Notes: generated from the letters alone by a model not told the origin. Shown: positions 23,868 through 32,862, numbered from the stretch's first letter. The stretch: DNA of 64,000 nt from Erythrobacter sp. CCH5-A1 (GCF_001557115.1 NZ_LSKQ01000174.1:1-64000), one strand, 5' to 3'. Translations and numbers: made by a program.

Positions 23868-25106
23868 ATGGCAGCCGCCATGACCGAAACGACGACCGCC
23901 GCCGAACCTGTTGACCTCCTCGCCAAGTTCGACCCGATCATCCAGACGCGCGAGCAGCTGCTCGCTGCCGGGGTGGAGGATCCGTTCAACCTGGTGATGG
24001 AGCAGGTGCTCTCGCCGACCCGCGCGATCTGCAACGGGCGCGACACGATCCTGCTCGGCACCTACAACTACATGGGCATGACCTTCGACGATGACGTCAT
24101 CGCCGCGGGCAAGGCGGCGATGGAGGATTTCGGCGCGGGGACGACCGGCAGCCGCGTCCTCAACGGCACCTTCCGCGACCACCGCGATGTCGAGGCGGCG
24201 CTGCGCGAATTCTACGGCATGGACCATGCAATGGTCTTCTCGACCGGATACCAGGCCAATCTCGGGGTGATCTCGACGCTGGCGGGCAAGGGTGACTACA
24301 TCATCCTCGACATCGACAGCCATGCCTCGATCTACGATGGCTGCGCGATGGGCCGGGCCGAAGTGGTGCCCTTCAAGCACAACGACGTCGAGGCGCTGGA
24401 GAAGCGGTTGAAGCGCATCCCCGAAGGCGCGGGCAAGCTGGTGGTGCTCGAGGGCGTCTATTCGATGATGGGCGATGTCGCCCCGCTCAAGGAAATGGTC
24501 CGCATCTCCAAGGCCCACGGCGCGATGGTGCTGGTCGACGAGGCGCACTCGATGGGCTTCATCGGCGAGCACGGCCGCGGCGTGGCCGAGGACCAGGGCG
24601 TGATCGACGATGTGGACTTCATCATCGGCACCTTCTCCAAAAGCGTCGGGACTGTTGGCGGCTTCTGTGTCTCCAACCACCCGAAGTTCGAGGTGATGCG
24701 GCTGGTGTGCCGGCCTTACGTGTTCACCGCCGCGCTCCCGCCCGCTGTGATGGCAAGCTCGGCCACCTCGATCCGCAAGCTCATGCACAACGGCAACAAG
24801 CGCGCGCATCTGTGGGAGAACAGCCGCACGCTGCACAAGGGCCTGCGCGATCTCGGCTTCCAGCTTGGCACCGAGACGCCGCAGAGCGCGATCATCGCGG
24901 TGATCATGCCCGATCTCGAAAAGGGCGCGATGATGTGGGAAGCGCTCTTGAAAGAGGGCCTCTACGTCAACCTTGCCCGTCCCCCGGCGACGCCGGCCGG
25001 CATGACCCTGCTGCGCTGCTCGCTGTGCGCCGAGCATTCGGCCGAGCAGGTGCAGACCATCCTCGGCATGTTCGAACGCGCGGGCAAGGCGATCGGGATT
25101 ATTTGA
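23868..25106 (+). CDS. spt: serine palmitoyltransferase
   Basis: A 412-residue soluble PLP alpha-oxoamine synthase that condenses L-serine with palmitoyl-thioester to 3-ketodihydrosphingosine. K258 (GTFSKSVG) is the PLP lysine; H152, D224 and H227 match H159, D231 and H234 of Sphingomonas paucimobilis SPT with a constant offset of seven. This enzyme is the entry step to the glycosphingolipids that replace lipopolysaccharide in sphingomonads. It is co-transcribed with the ACP gene. Confidence 0.95.
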   Translation: MAAAMTETTTAAEPVDLLAKFDPIIQTREQLLAAGVEDPFNLVMEQVLSPTRAICNGRDTILLGTYNYMGMTFDDDVIAAGKAAMEDFGAGTTGSRVLNGTFRDHRDVEAALREFYGMDHAMVFSTGYQANLGVISTLAGKGDYIILDIDSHASIYDGCAMGRAEVVPFKHNDVEALEKRLKRIPEGAGKLVVLEGVYSMMGDVAPLKEMVRISKAHGAMVLVDEAHSMGFIGEHGRGVAEDQGVIDDVDFIIGTFSKSVGTVGGFCVSNHPKFEVMRLVCRPYVFTAALPPAVMASSATSIRKLMHNGNKRAHLWENSRTLHKGLRDLGFQLGTETPQSAIIAVIMPDLEKGAMMWEALLKEGLYVNLARPPATPAGMTLLRCSLCAEHSAEQVQTILGMFERAGKAIGII

Positions 25107-25181
25107 TCGAGGACGCGATTGGCGGTTGCCATTCGCGCGAACGCGGATAATTTACCCCTGTATTTCAAGGGGTCGCAAGCT

Positions 25182-26645
25182 ATGACATTCGTTTCACCCG
25201 CTCGCCGGGCCGTCATCGTCGCGTCCGTTGGCGCTGCGGCCTTGGTGCTGTCGGGATGCGGCGGGGGCGGAAGCAGCGGTGGGGGCTCGAGCAGCAACCG
25301 CGCGCCGCAGATCAGCTCGGCGACGGCGGTGACGCAGATCGAGAACAGCAACGCCGCAATAGCATTGTCAGCGAGCGATCCGGACGGCGACAGCGTGGCC
25401 TTCGCGATCGGCGGCAGCGATAGCGACGCTTTCCAGCTTGCCGGATCGACCCTGCAATTCCGCGCGACGCCCGACTTCGAGCGGCCTGCCGACGGCAACC
25501 GCGACAACGTGTATAATCTGACCGTCACGGCGCAGGACAGTCGCGGTGCATCCACCAGCGCGAACCTTGTCGTGACCGTCACGAACAGCAAGGAAGGGAT
25601 CGCGGTCAGGCGCATCGCAACCGGCTTCACCGATCCGGCCGCTGCGTCCTTTCTCGTGACGCGCGACCTCACCAATGTGGCCTCCACCGGGCGGATCGCG
25701 ATTGCGCGGACCAACGGCGAAATCTTCGACGTCGATGGTGCAACCGGCGCGCGGACCCTGTTGGCGGACATCTTCGCCGGCAGGCCGCGCGGCCGTCTGC
25801 TCGCGATGACATTCAAAGGTGGCGCGACCGGATTCTACAGCGGCCTGTACGCCCTTGGGCAGGAACCCGACGGGCGCGTATTCCTGCAACGCTATACCGT
25901 GGGTGCGATCGAGGAACTGGAAATCCTGCCGAGCGGCTCGGCACAGGTCTCCGCATCTCTGTTCACCGGCCCGGCGAATTCCGCGCCGGGCGGCAACCTA
26001 TACATGACACTCTCGGACGAGGCTGGCACTTCGGCGCAGAACCCGAATTCGCGGCTCGGCAAGCTGATCTTCCTCGAGGAGCAGGACCCGTTCGCCGGGG
26101 CGAGCGTCAGGCCTGGCTTCTACCTCGCCCGGATTATCGGTAGCGGAATCCGCCGATCGGGCGGGGCAGGTGCCTTCAACGGAGAGATCCTGCTCAGCGA
26201 CCAGGGCGGCTCGCTCGAGCACGAGCTGACCGCCTTCCTGCCAAATGCCCGCCCGCTCGATTTCGGCTGGCCGGGCCGTGAGGGGACGCGCGGCATCGGC
26301 GCCAATCCACCCGCGGCAGTCAACGCTCCGCGGATCGTCTATGGCTTTGGCGATGGTCCCGATCAGGGCACGGGGATCATCTATGGCGGCCTCTATCGCG
26401 GGCCGATTGCCAATCTCGACAATCGCTTCGTCTTCGGCGACCGTCGCGGCACCTTCTGGTCCGTGACCTTCAGCGACCTTGCAAGCGGGTTCCTGCTCGG
26501 ATTGGCGCAGTTGGACCGTCGGACGGAGGATTTTGCGCCCGATGCGGGTCGCATAGAGTCGCCGGTCGCTTTCGCTATCGACGACCAGAACCGTATGTTC
26601 ATTCTCGACGGTGACGGCGAATTGTTCCGGATCGACCCCGCCTAG
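25182..26645 (+). CDS. lipoprotein with cadherin-like and beta-propeller (sugar dehydrogenase-like) domains
   Basis: A 487-residue exported lipoprotein; the lipobox cysteine is C26 (LVLSGC), followed by a Gly/Ser linker. Residues about 40-145 form a cadherin-like domain with DPDGD calcium-type turns and AFQLAGSTLQF. The rest resembles the glucose/sorbosone dehydrogenase beta-propeller (GGNLYMTLSDEAG, PLDFGWPGREG, VFGDRRGTFW). PQQ dependence is not established. The ATG at 25182 is chosen to start the signal peptide; an open frame runs further upstream. Confidence 0.8.
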   Translation: MTFVSPARRAVIVASVGAAALVLSGCGGGGSSGGGSSSNRAPQISSATAVTQIENSNAAIALSASDPDGDSVAFAIGGSDSDAFQLAGSTLQFRATPDFERPADGNRDNVYNLTVTAQDSRGASTSANLVVTVTNSKEGIAVRRIATGFTDPAAASFLVTRDLTNVASTGRIAIARTNGEIFDVDGATGARTLLADIFAGRPRGRLLAMTFKGGATGFYSGLYALGQEPDGRVFLQRYTVGAIEELEILPSGSAQVSASLFTGPANSAPGGNLYMTLSDEAGTSAQNPNSRLGKLIFLEEQDPFAGASVRPGFYLARIIGSGIRRSGGAGAFNGEILLSDQGGSLEHELTAFLPNARPLDFGWPGREGTRGIGANPPAAVNAPRIVYGFGDGPDQGTGIIYGGLYRGPIANLDNRFVFGDRRGTFWSVTFSDLASGFLLGLAQLDRRTEDFAPDAGRIESPVAFAIDDQNRMFILDGDGELFRIDPA

Positions 26646-26655
26646 GGTCCGTGGA

Positions 26656-26928
26656 TCAGTTGATCGTCACGATCCCGTCCACGGCGCGCCATTCCTGCGG
26701 GCCGATCAGATGCTTGTGCGCCACCCGCACCGAGTGGAGCACCGCGTCGATCTCGCGCCGCCAGAAGGCGAGGAAGCGGTCGAGCTCCGGGAACTGGGGC
26801 GCGACGTCGTATTGCTGCATCACGAACTGCTGCAACAGGCTGCGATGGTCCGGCATGTAGTAGTGGATCTGGACCGTTGACAGGCCGTAGCCTGCCATCT
26901 GGGCCAGGAACGCGCGGTCGGTCATCAC
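26656..26928 (-). CDS. Usg family protein
   Basis: A 90-residue protein matching the alphaproteobacterial Usg family: GYGLSTVQIHYYMPDH, LLQQFVMQQYD, FPELDRFLAFWRREI and LHSVRVAHKHLI. The family is conserved but of unknown function. It is convergent with the lipoprotein gene and divergent from the GTA cluster. Confidence 0.88.
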   Translation of the reverse strand: MMTDRAFLAQMAGYGLSTVQIHYYMPDHRSLLQQFVMQQYDVAPQFPELDRFLAFWRREIDAVLHSVRVAHKHLIGPQEWRAVDGIVTIN

Positions 26929-27036
26929 CTCTCCTCCTTGGACTCGTTGAAGAAAAAGCGGGTGTGCGAAAATCGCACGAAATGGCGTATGGTCAACAGG
27001 CTATTGGAGCGGGGCTTGCGACAGCGATGTGTCAAT

Positions 27037-27051
27037 TAACCTGAATGGTTA
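27037..27051. promoter_or_regulatory. TAACC-n5-GGTTA inverted repeat upstream of the GTA promoter
   Basis: A 5-5-5 dyad ends seven bases before the predicted -35 box of the GTA cluster, inside an unusually AT-rich stretch. It resembles half of a CtrA-type TTAA-n7-TTAA box but does not match it. It may be an activator site; inferred from position and symmetry only. Confidence 0.4.
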
Positions 27052-27057
27052 TTTTTC

Positions 27058-27086
27058 TTGACATCGTGACGCTCATTGGTTATGAG
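27058..27086 (+). promoter_or_regulatory. sigma-70-type promoter of the GTA cluster
   Basis: TTGACA at 27058-27063 and TATGAG at 27081-27086 are separated by 17 bases, a near-consensus housekeeping promoter, placed about 90 bases before the first GTA gene. The DNA around it (27030-27090) is AT-rich compared with flanking genes. Confidence 0.6.
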
Positions 27087-27175
27087 AGGGCATCATCCAG
27101 AAATAGCGAGTCGCCGCCGGGCGGCCTTCCACCGGGAAGCGCCGCCCGCTCCCATTCGCCCCAGGAGTGGTGCCC

Positions 27176-27634
27176 ATGGCCAGCAACGTGCCTGCCCGTT
27201 CCCGCAGCGATGGCACCGCCCCCGGGCGGCATTGGCAGAAGCGGTTTCTCGACACCCTGAGCGCGACCTCGAACCTTGAGCGCGCTGCCGGCAATGCGGG
27301 CGTGAGCATCGCCGAGGCCTGTCAGGCGCGCCGCGAAGAGCCCGAATTCGCCCGCGGCTGGCAAGCCGCCATTGCTGACGGCTATCTCGGCCTCGAACTC
27401 GAGGTCATCCGCCGCCTGCGCGAGGGCGACGGGAAGACCGGAGACGGCGAGAAGTTCGATTTCGCCAACGCCATTCGCCTGCTGTCCGCCCACCGCGCAA
27501 GCACGGCACACAGCGCAAGCCAGGTGCCCGATGTCACCGCCGCCGAAGTGCGCGCCTCGATCGACCGCAAGATCGAGGACATCCGCCGCCGCATCGCCCG
27601 CGAGAGGGCCGCGGCAGAAGGCAAGGGCCAATGA
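27176..27634 (+). CDS. GTA/phage terminase small subunit-like protein (g1)
   Basis: A 152-residue protein with a Myb/HTH-like N-terminal half (FLDTLSATSNLERAAGNAGVS, then ACQARREEPEF) typical of small terminases, and a charged coiled-coil C-terminus (IDRKIEDIRRRIARERA). It would recognise DNA for packaging by the large terminase. The ATG at 27176 has an AGGAG site eight bases upstream; a GTG at 27167 is an alternative. It overlaps the large terminase by four bases. Confidence 0.75.
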   Translation: MASNVPARSRSDGTAPGRHWQKRFLDTLSATSNLERAAGNAGVSIAEACQARREEPEFARGWQAAIADGYLGLELEVIRRLREGDGKTGDGEKFDFANAIRLLSAHRASTAHSASQVPDVTAAEVRASIDRKIEDIRRRIARERAAAEGKGQ

Positions 27635-28995
27635 GCGGCCCCTATGACGAGATGATCGACCAGATCGCCGATCCCTACAAACCCGACAGCGAGAAGGCCG
27701 ACAGCGAAAGGGTTTATCGCGAACTGCCCGACGAACTCGACCAGAACCAGATGAACAGCTTCAACTATTTGTGGGAGTACACCGCCCGCAAGAACCAGCT
27801 GCCCCCGCCGGGCGATTGGCGGGTCTGGATGATCATGGCCGGGCGCGGCTTCGGCAAGACCCGCGCGGGCGCGGAGTGGGTGCGGATGATCGCGGATGCC
27901 AACCCCGATGCGCGGATCGCGCTGGTCTCTGCTTCGCTCGCCGAGGCGCGCGCGGTGATGGTCGAAGGCGAGAGCGGGCTGCTGGCGATCTGCCGCCCGG
28001 GCCACAAACCGCATTTCGAGCCCTCGCTGCACCGGGTCCGCTTCGCCAACGGCGCTCAGGCACAGCTGTTCTCGGCCGCCGAACCCGAGGCCCTGCGGGG
28101 GCCCCAGCACACCCACGCCTGGTGCGACGAGATCGGCAAGTGGCCGCTGGCGCACGAGCGCGCGACACGCTGCTGGGACAACCTGATGCTGGGCATGCGG
28201 CTGGGCGAGCATCCGCGCGTCGCGGTTACCACCACGCCGCGCGCGGTGCCGCTGGTGAAGCGGCTGGTCGCGCAGGCGGCAAAGGGCGAAGAGGTCGTCA
28301 TCACACACGGCAAAACGGGCGATAACGTCCGCCTGCCCGACCGTTTCCTCGATGCGGTCGAGAGCGAATACGCCGGGACACTCCTCGCGCGGCAGGAAAT
28401 GGACGGCGAGCTGCTCGAGGATATCGAGGGCGCGCTGTGGACCCGCTCGCTGCTCGAGCAATCGCGCGAGGCGGGCGCTGTGCCCGAGGCGGCGCGCATG
28501 GTGGTCGCGGTCGATCCGCCCGCGAGTGCGAACGGCGACGAGTGCGGGATTATTGTCGCAGCCTTGGGCGTCGACGGGATCACGCGGGTGATGGCCGATT
28601 GCTCGATCAGTGGCGCTTCGCCCGCGGACTGGGCGAGGCGGGTTGCCGACACCGCGCGGGAATGGAACGCCGACCGGGTGGTGGCCGAAGCCAACCAGGG
28701 TGGCGCGATGGTCGAAAGCGTACTGCGCGCCGCCGACGAGATGCTGCCGGTGAAGCTCGTCCACGCCTCGCGCGGCAAAGTCGCCCGGGCCGAGCCGGTG
28801 GCGGCGCTCTATTCGGCCGGCCGGGTGCGCCATGTCGGGGTGTTCGCGCGGCTGGAAGACCAGCTATGCGGTATGCTCGTCGGAGGGACCTATGCCGGAC
28901 CGGGCGGCAGCCCCGACCGGGCGGACGCGCTGGTATGGGCACTGAGCGAATTGTTGCTTGGCCGCAACGGGCGGCCGAGCGTCACGGCGCTGTGA
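27631..28995 (+). CDS. GTA/phage terminase large subunit (g2)
   Basis: A 454-residue packaging motor. Walker A GRGFGKT is at residues 71-77 and Walker B ends in D166/E167 (HAWCDE). A C-terminal RNase-H-like nuclease begins with VVAVDPP, followed by WNADRVVAEANQGG. It drives ATP-dependent filling of capsids; GTA versions package random host DNA by headful. The next cluster gene (portal) is separated by an antisense gene. Confidence 0.93.
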   Translation: MSGPYDEMIDQIADPYKPDSEKADSERVYRELPDELDQNQMNSFNYLWEYTARKNQLPPPGDWRVWMIMAGRGFGKTRAGAEWVRMIADANPDARIALVSASLAEARAVMVEGESGLLAICRPGHKPHFEPSLHRVRFANGAQAQLFSAAEPEALRGPQHTHAWCDEIGKWPLAHERATRCWDNLMLGMRLGEHPRVAVTTTPRAVPLVKRLVAQAAKGEEVVITHGKTGDNVRLPDRFLDAVESEYAGTLLARQEMDGELLEDIEGALWTRSLLEQSREAGAVPEAARMVVAVDPPASANGDECGIIVAALGVDGITRVMADCSISGASPADWARRVADTAREWNADRVVAEANQGGAMVESVLRAADEMLPVKLVHASRGKVARAEPVAALYSAGRVRHVGVFARLEDQLCGMLVGGTYAGPGGSPDRADALVWALSELLLGRNGRPSVTAL

Positions 28996-29007
28996 CGCTA
29001 CCAGAGC

Positions 29008-29529
29008 CTATCCTGCCGTGCAGGTGCCCACCCATTTGCCTTCGAGGCGGGTCGTGGCCGCGATGGTCATTCCGCCGATCAAGCCGTCCATGTCGACCGA
29101 GCCCTGAATATCCTTGGCAGTCTTGGTCCCCTTGAATGTCATGCCGTATTGGGATCGGTTGCCGCACCGGGCCGTAAACGCGAAGCTGTCTCCGGTCACG
29201 ACCTGATCGGTGATGGTGCAATTGCCACCGATCGTAACGCCCGGAAGAATGAGCTCACCTGATGCCGGCAGCCCATTGCCCAGACAATCGGTCGTCCCGA
29301 TCACTCGGCCGACCTGCGCCCCTGCCTCCTTGGCCTTCGCGACCGCGTCAGGATCGTCCGCCCGCTCAGGGCCGGGGGTGAGGACCATCTTCTCGATCGT
29401 GACCACCGTCTCCCAGCGTCCTTCGGCGAGGCCGAAAGCACGATAGAGTTCGAGCTTGCCATTCCCCGCGGCCAGCGCCGGAACGGCGGCAGCGGTGATC
29501 GAGGTCAGAATGATGAAACTGCGGCGCAT
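29008..29529 (-). CDS. secreted DUF3617-like protein inserted in the GTA cluster
   Basis: A 173-residue exported protein on the opposite strand to all GTA genes. A signal peptide (MRRSFIILTSITAAAVPALA) precedes a domain with GRWETVV, cysteines in TTDCLGNG, GGNCTITD and FTARCGNR, and a GTCTAG C-terminus, as in DUF3617 proteins. The ATG at 29529 has an AGGAGA ribosome site; longer frames upstream are not supported. It lies between terminase and portal, where GTA clusters usually have no gene. Function unknown; a related protein is encoded at 45606. Confidence 0.8.
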   Translation of the reverse strand: MRRSFIILTSITAAAVPALAAGNGKLELYRAFGLAEGRWETVVTIEKMVLTPGPERADDPDAVAKAKEAGAQVGRVIGTTDCLGNGLPASGELILPGVTIGGNCTITDQVVTGDSFAFTARCGNRSQYGMTFKGTKTAKDIQGSVDMDGLIGGMTIAATTRLEGKWVGTCTAG

Positions 29530-29602
29530 GGGTTCTCCTGTGCCTTCGCCCCCGATGGCTATCGCAGCCCGCCCCGGCAGTCCAGCAAACCGAGGAATTC
29601 CC

Positions 29603-30760
29603 ATGCCCCTGCTCGACATTCTCCGCTCCGCCTTCAAGGGCGGGGAGCACACTCGCGTGCCGCTTGCCTCCGGCTTTCCGCAGGGCTGGATTCCCGCTTT
29701 CGAGAGCGGTCCGGCCAATGGCCACTACAGCTACGGGCGCGGCATCCGGGAGGGCTTTCTTGCCAACCCGATCGCCCAGCGCTCGGTGCGGCTCATCGCA
29801 GAAGGGATCGGACAGGCACCGCTCGCCTGCCCCGACCCGCGCCTTGCCGCGCTGGTGACCGAAACCAGCGCGGGCCAATCGCTGGTCGAGACGCTGGCGG
29901 CCAATCTGCTGCTGCACGGCAATGGCTACGTGCAGATCCTCAAGGATGCGAGCGGCACGCCGGTCGAGTTGTTCGCGCTGCGTCCCGACCGGGTCCAGGT
30001 GGTGCTCGATGCCAATGGCTGGCCGGTCGCCTATGACTATACCGTCGCGGGCGCGGCCAGCCGTCACCCGGTCGAAGACGAGAACGGTTGGCCCGAGATC
30101 ATCGCGATCCGCGCGATGCATCCACTCGACGATCACGTCGGCGCGGGCGCGCTCGAGGCGGCGTGGCAGGCGGTGCTGATCCACAACGCCGCGACCCGCT
30201 GGAACCGGGGGCTGCTCGAGAACGCTGCCCGCCCCTCGGGCGCGCTGGTCTATGAGACCGGCGACGGGGCGAGCCTGGCGCACGAACAGTTCGAACGGCT
30301 GAAGCGCGAGCTCGACATCGCCTTCTCGGGAGCGGCCAATGCCGGGCGGCCGATGCTGCTCGACGGCGGGCTCAAGTGGCAGAGCATGGCGCTGACGCCC
30401 GCCGACATGGACTTCGCGACCCTGAAGAGTGCGGCAGCGCGCGACATCGCGCTCGCCTTCGGGGTGCCGCCGATGCTGCTCGGCCTGCCGGGCGACAACA
30501 CCTATGCCAACTACCGCGAGGCAAACCGCGCGCTGTGGCGGCTGACGCTGCTGCCGCTCGCCGAAAAGCTGTTTGCTGCGATCCGAGAGGGCCTCGCCCC
30601 GTGGTTTCCCGATGCCGAGCTGCGCGTCAATCTCGATCAGGTTCCCGCCCTTTCCGAAGACCGCGAGCGGCTGTGGTCGCAGGTCTCGGACGCCGATTTC
30701 CTGAGCCGCGCCGAAAAGCGCCAGATGCTGGGCCTGCCCGCAGAGGAGAATGCCCCATGA
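29603..30760 (+). CDS. phage/GTA portal protein, HK97 family (g3)
   Basis: A 385-residue portal protein that forms the dodecameric DNA entry ring. LLLHGNGYVQILKD, RWNRGLLENAARPSGAL and MLLGLPGDNTYANYREAN are family signatures. The start at 29603 follows CGAGGAATTCCC. Its stop overlaps the next gene by four bases. Confidence 0.93.
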   Translation: MPLLDILRSAFKGGEHTRVPLASGFPQGWIPAFESGPANGHYSYGRGIREGFLANPIAQRSVRLIAEGIGQAPLACPDPRLAALVTETSAGQSLVETLAANLLLHGNGYVQILKDASGTPVELFALRPDRVQVVLDANGWPVAYDYTVAGAASRHPVEDENGWPEIIAIRAMHPLDDHVGAGALEAAWQAVLIHNAATRWNRGLLENAARPSGALVYETGDGASLAHEQFERLKRELDIAFSGAANAGRPMLLDGGLKWQSMALTPADMDFATLKSAAARDIALAFGVPPMLLGLPGDNTYANYREANRALWRLTLLPLAEKLFAAIREGLAPWFPDAELRVNLDQVPALSEDRERLWSQVSDADFLSRAEKRQMLGLPAEENAP

Positions 30761-31062
30761 GCCGCGAAGACATTCTGGCCAGCCTGATGGCGCAGGCGCG
30801 CGAGGAGGGGGCGGGTCTCGTCTCGCTGCGCGCCATCGTCGAGGAGGCGAGCGCACTCGCGACCGACCGCGCGCTCGAGCGGCTGGGCCTCGGCGATCCG
30901 GGCGCCGAGGGCGATCTCGTCGAGCTGCGCGAGCTGCTGCAGGCGTGGCGCGACGCCAAGACCAGCGCGTGGAAGGCCTTCGTCGATTGGGCCATCCGGG
31001 GCGTGCTGGCGCTGCTGCTGGTCGGCATTGCGGTGCGGCTCGGCGTGTGGAAGCTGCTGTGA
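30757..31062 (+). CDS. small GTA cluster protein (g3.5-like, DUF6127 type)
   Basis: A 101-residue protein with an amphipathic N-terminal region (MSREDILASLMAQAREEGAG) and a single C-terminal membrane helix (GVLALLLVGIAVRLGVW). Its position between portal and prohead protease matches the small gene 3.5 of the Rhodobacter GTA. Function not known. Four-base overlaps on both sides indicate translational coupling. Confidence 0.72.
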   Translation: MSREDILASLMAQAREEGAGLVSLRAIVEEASALATDRALERLGLGDPGAEGDLVELRELLQAWRDAKTSAWKAFVDWAIRGVLALLLVGIAVRLGVWKLL

Positions 31063-31469
31063 CGGCGGCGCCCTCCCCGATCCGTTTCGCCGGCTACGCC
31101 GCGCTGTTCGACATCGCCGATACCGGACACGACACAATCCGCCGCGGGGCCTTCGCGGCCACGCTGGCGGCGCGCAGCACGCCGCTGCCGCTCTACTGGC
31201 AGCACCGGCCCGATCAGCCGATCGGCGTGGTCGAACAGGCCGCCGAGGATGCGCGGGGCTTGCGCGTAATCGCCCGGATCGACCGCCCCGCCAGCCGCGC
31301 GGCGCAGTTGCTCGCCGCCGGCAAGGTCAGCGGTCTCAGCTTCGGCTTCCGCACCCGCGCGGCGCGGCAATCGGCGGCGGGGCGCGAGTTGCTCGAGGTC
31401 GAGCTGTTCGAAGTCAGCCTCGTTACCGACCCGCTGCACCCGATGGCGCGGGTACACCTCGTCATCTGA
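31059..31469 (+). CDS. HK97-family prohead protease (g4)
   Basis: A 136-residue serine protease that matures the capsid precursor. Features are FAGYAALFDIADTGHDTIRRG, the LYWQHRPDQPIG histidine region, and the GKVSGLSFGF segment containing the serine. The GTG start at 31059 overlaps the upstream stop in a GTGA junction. A terminator-like hairpin follows. Confidence 0.9.
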   Translation: MTAAPSPIRFAGYAALFDIADTGHDTIRRGAFAATLAARSTPLPLYWQHRPDQPIGVVEQAAEDARGLRVIARIDRPASRAAQLLAAGKVSGLSFGFRTRAARQSAAGRELLEVELFEVSLVTDPLHPMARVHLVI

Positions 31470-31496
31470 GTTTTCGCCTCTCCCGTCTCTCCCACC

Positions 31497-31521
31497 GGCC
31501 GCCTCTGGGGCGGCCTTTTTT
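31497..31521 (+). terminator. rho-independent terminator between protease and capsid genes
   Basis: A 7-bp stem GGCCGCC (31497-31503) / GGCGGCC (31509-31515) is followed immediately by six T's. It lies in the 78-base gap inside the GTA gene run, so it would lower or attenuate read-through to the capsid gene, or mark a processed 3' end. Confidence 0.8.
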
Positions 31522-31547
31522 ACGCCCAACCGAAAGGCCTCTGCCCC

Positions 31548-32708
31548 ATGGATAACATGACCACCCCCGCAACCTCCGCCGCCGCCGATCCGCTCGATGC
31601 AAGCTTCGACATCGTCGCCCGTCAGGATCAGGCCGAAGCCGATATCGCCGCGCTGCGCAGCGATGTCGACGAGGTGAAATCGCGTCTCGAAAAGGTCGCC
31701 CGCGCCGCTAGCCGTCCGGCGATCGGTGGCGCCGCGCCCGCTGCCGATGCCCCCGAAGTGAAGAGCTTCGTCGATGGCTACTTGCGCCTCGGCCGCGAGA
31801 CCGAGGTCAAATCTCTGAATGGCGTCAACCCGGCCGATGGCGGCTTTGCCGTGCCGCGCCAGATCGACGCGGCGATCGCCTCGCGCATCGTCAAGATGAG
31901 CCCGATCCGCGCCATCGCCCAGGTCGTGCAGACCGGCACCGCAGGCTATCGCAAGCTCGTCGCCACCACCAACGTCGCTTCGGGCTGGGTCAGCGAGACC
32001 GCGCCGCGGCCCGAGACTGGCACGCCCCAGTTCGCCGAAATCGCCCCGCCGAGCGGCGATCTCTACGCCAACCCGGCGGCAAGCCAGGCGATGCTCGACG
32101 ATGTCGGCTTCGATCTCGAAAGCTGGCTGGCGAACGAGATCGCGACCGAATTCGCCCGCGCCGAGGGGGCCGCCTTCGTCAAGGGCACCGGCGTCAACCA
32201 GCCCGAAGGCTTCATCAACGGCACCAAGTCGACCGCCGAAGACGGCGTGCGCGCCTTCGGGACGATGCAGTACATCGGCACCGGGAGCGCCACCGGGCTC
32301 GGCACCGCGCTCGACACCAAGCTGATCGACCTCATTCACGCGCTGCGTCCGGGCCATCGCCAGGGCGCGGTGTTCGTGATGAACTCGACCACGCTCGCCG
32401 CGGTGCGCAAGCTCAAGACGACCGATGGTGCGTTCCTGTGGCAGCCGGGGATGGTCGAAGGCCAGCCCAACCGCCTGCTCGGCTATCCGGTGGTCGAGGC
32501 CGAGGACATGCCCGACGTTGCCGGCGCCGCCTTCCCGATCGCCTTCGGCAACTTCAGGAACGGCTACCTCATCGCCGAGCGCAGCGCGACGCGGATCCTG
32601 CGCGATCCCTTCAGCAACAAGCCCTTCGTCCACTTCTACGCCACCAAGCGGCTGGGCGGGAAGGTGCTCGATTCGGCGGCGATCAAGCTGCTCAAGATCG
32701 AGGCCTGA
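31548..32708 (+). CDS. GTA/phage major capsid protein, HK97 fold (g5)
   Basis: A 386-residue capsid precursor. Residues about 20-60 form the coiled-coil delta/scaffold domain (ADIAALRSDVDEVKSRLEKV) that the protease removes. The body starts near GVNPADGGFAVP and contains ETAPRPETGTPQFAEIAP and GTGVNQPEGFI, typical of HK97-like GTA capsids. Confidence 0.94.
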   Translation: MDNMTTPATSAAADPLDASFDIVARQDQAEADIAALRSDVDEVKSRLEKVARAASRPAIGGAAPAADAPEVKSFVDGYLRLGRETEVKSLNGVNPADGGFAVPRQIDAAIASRIVKMSPIRAIAQVVQTGTAGYRKLVATTNVASGWVSETAPRPETGTPQFAEIAPPSGDLYANPAASQAMLDDVGFDLESWLANEIATEFARAEGAAFVKGTGVNQPEGFINGTKSTAEDGVRAFGTMQYIGTGSATGLGTALDTKLIDLIHALRPGHRQGAVFVMNSTTLAAVRKLKTTDGAFLWQPGMVEGQPNRLLGYPVVEAEDMPDVAGAAFPIAFGNFRNGYLIAERSATRILRDPFSNKPFVHFYATKRLGGKVLDSAAIKLLKIEA

Positions 32709-32862
32709 GGCCTCAAGCCTTGCCTTGTTCCCCGGCAGCAGCGCGTGCCCCCTTCGCGCTGCTGCCGGGCTCTCGCGCCCGCATCGCCTCAGGCCGTTCC
32801 TCCCGCCTGACCAGCGCGATGCGGGCGCACTTCTTGTGGATCATCAATCGGGAGAAACCGCG

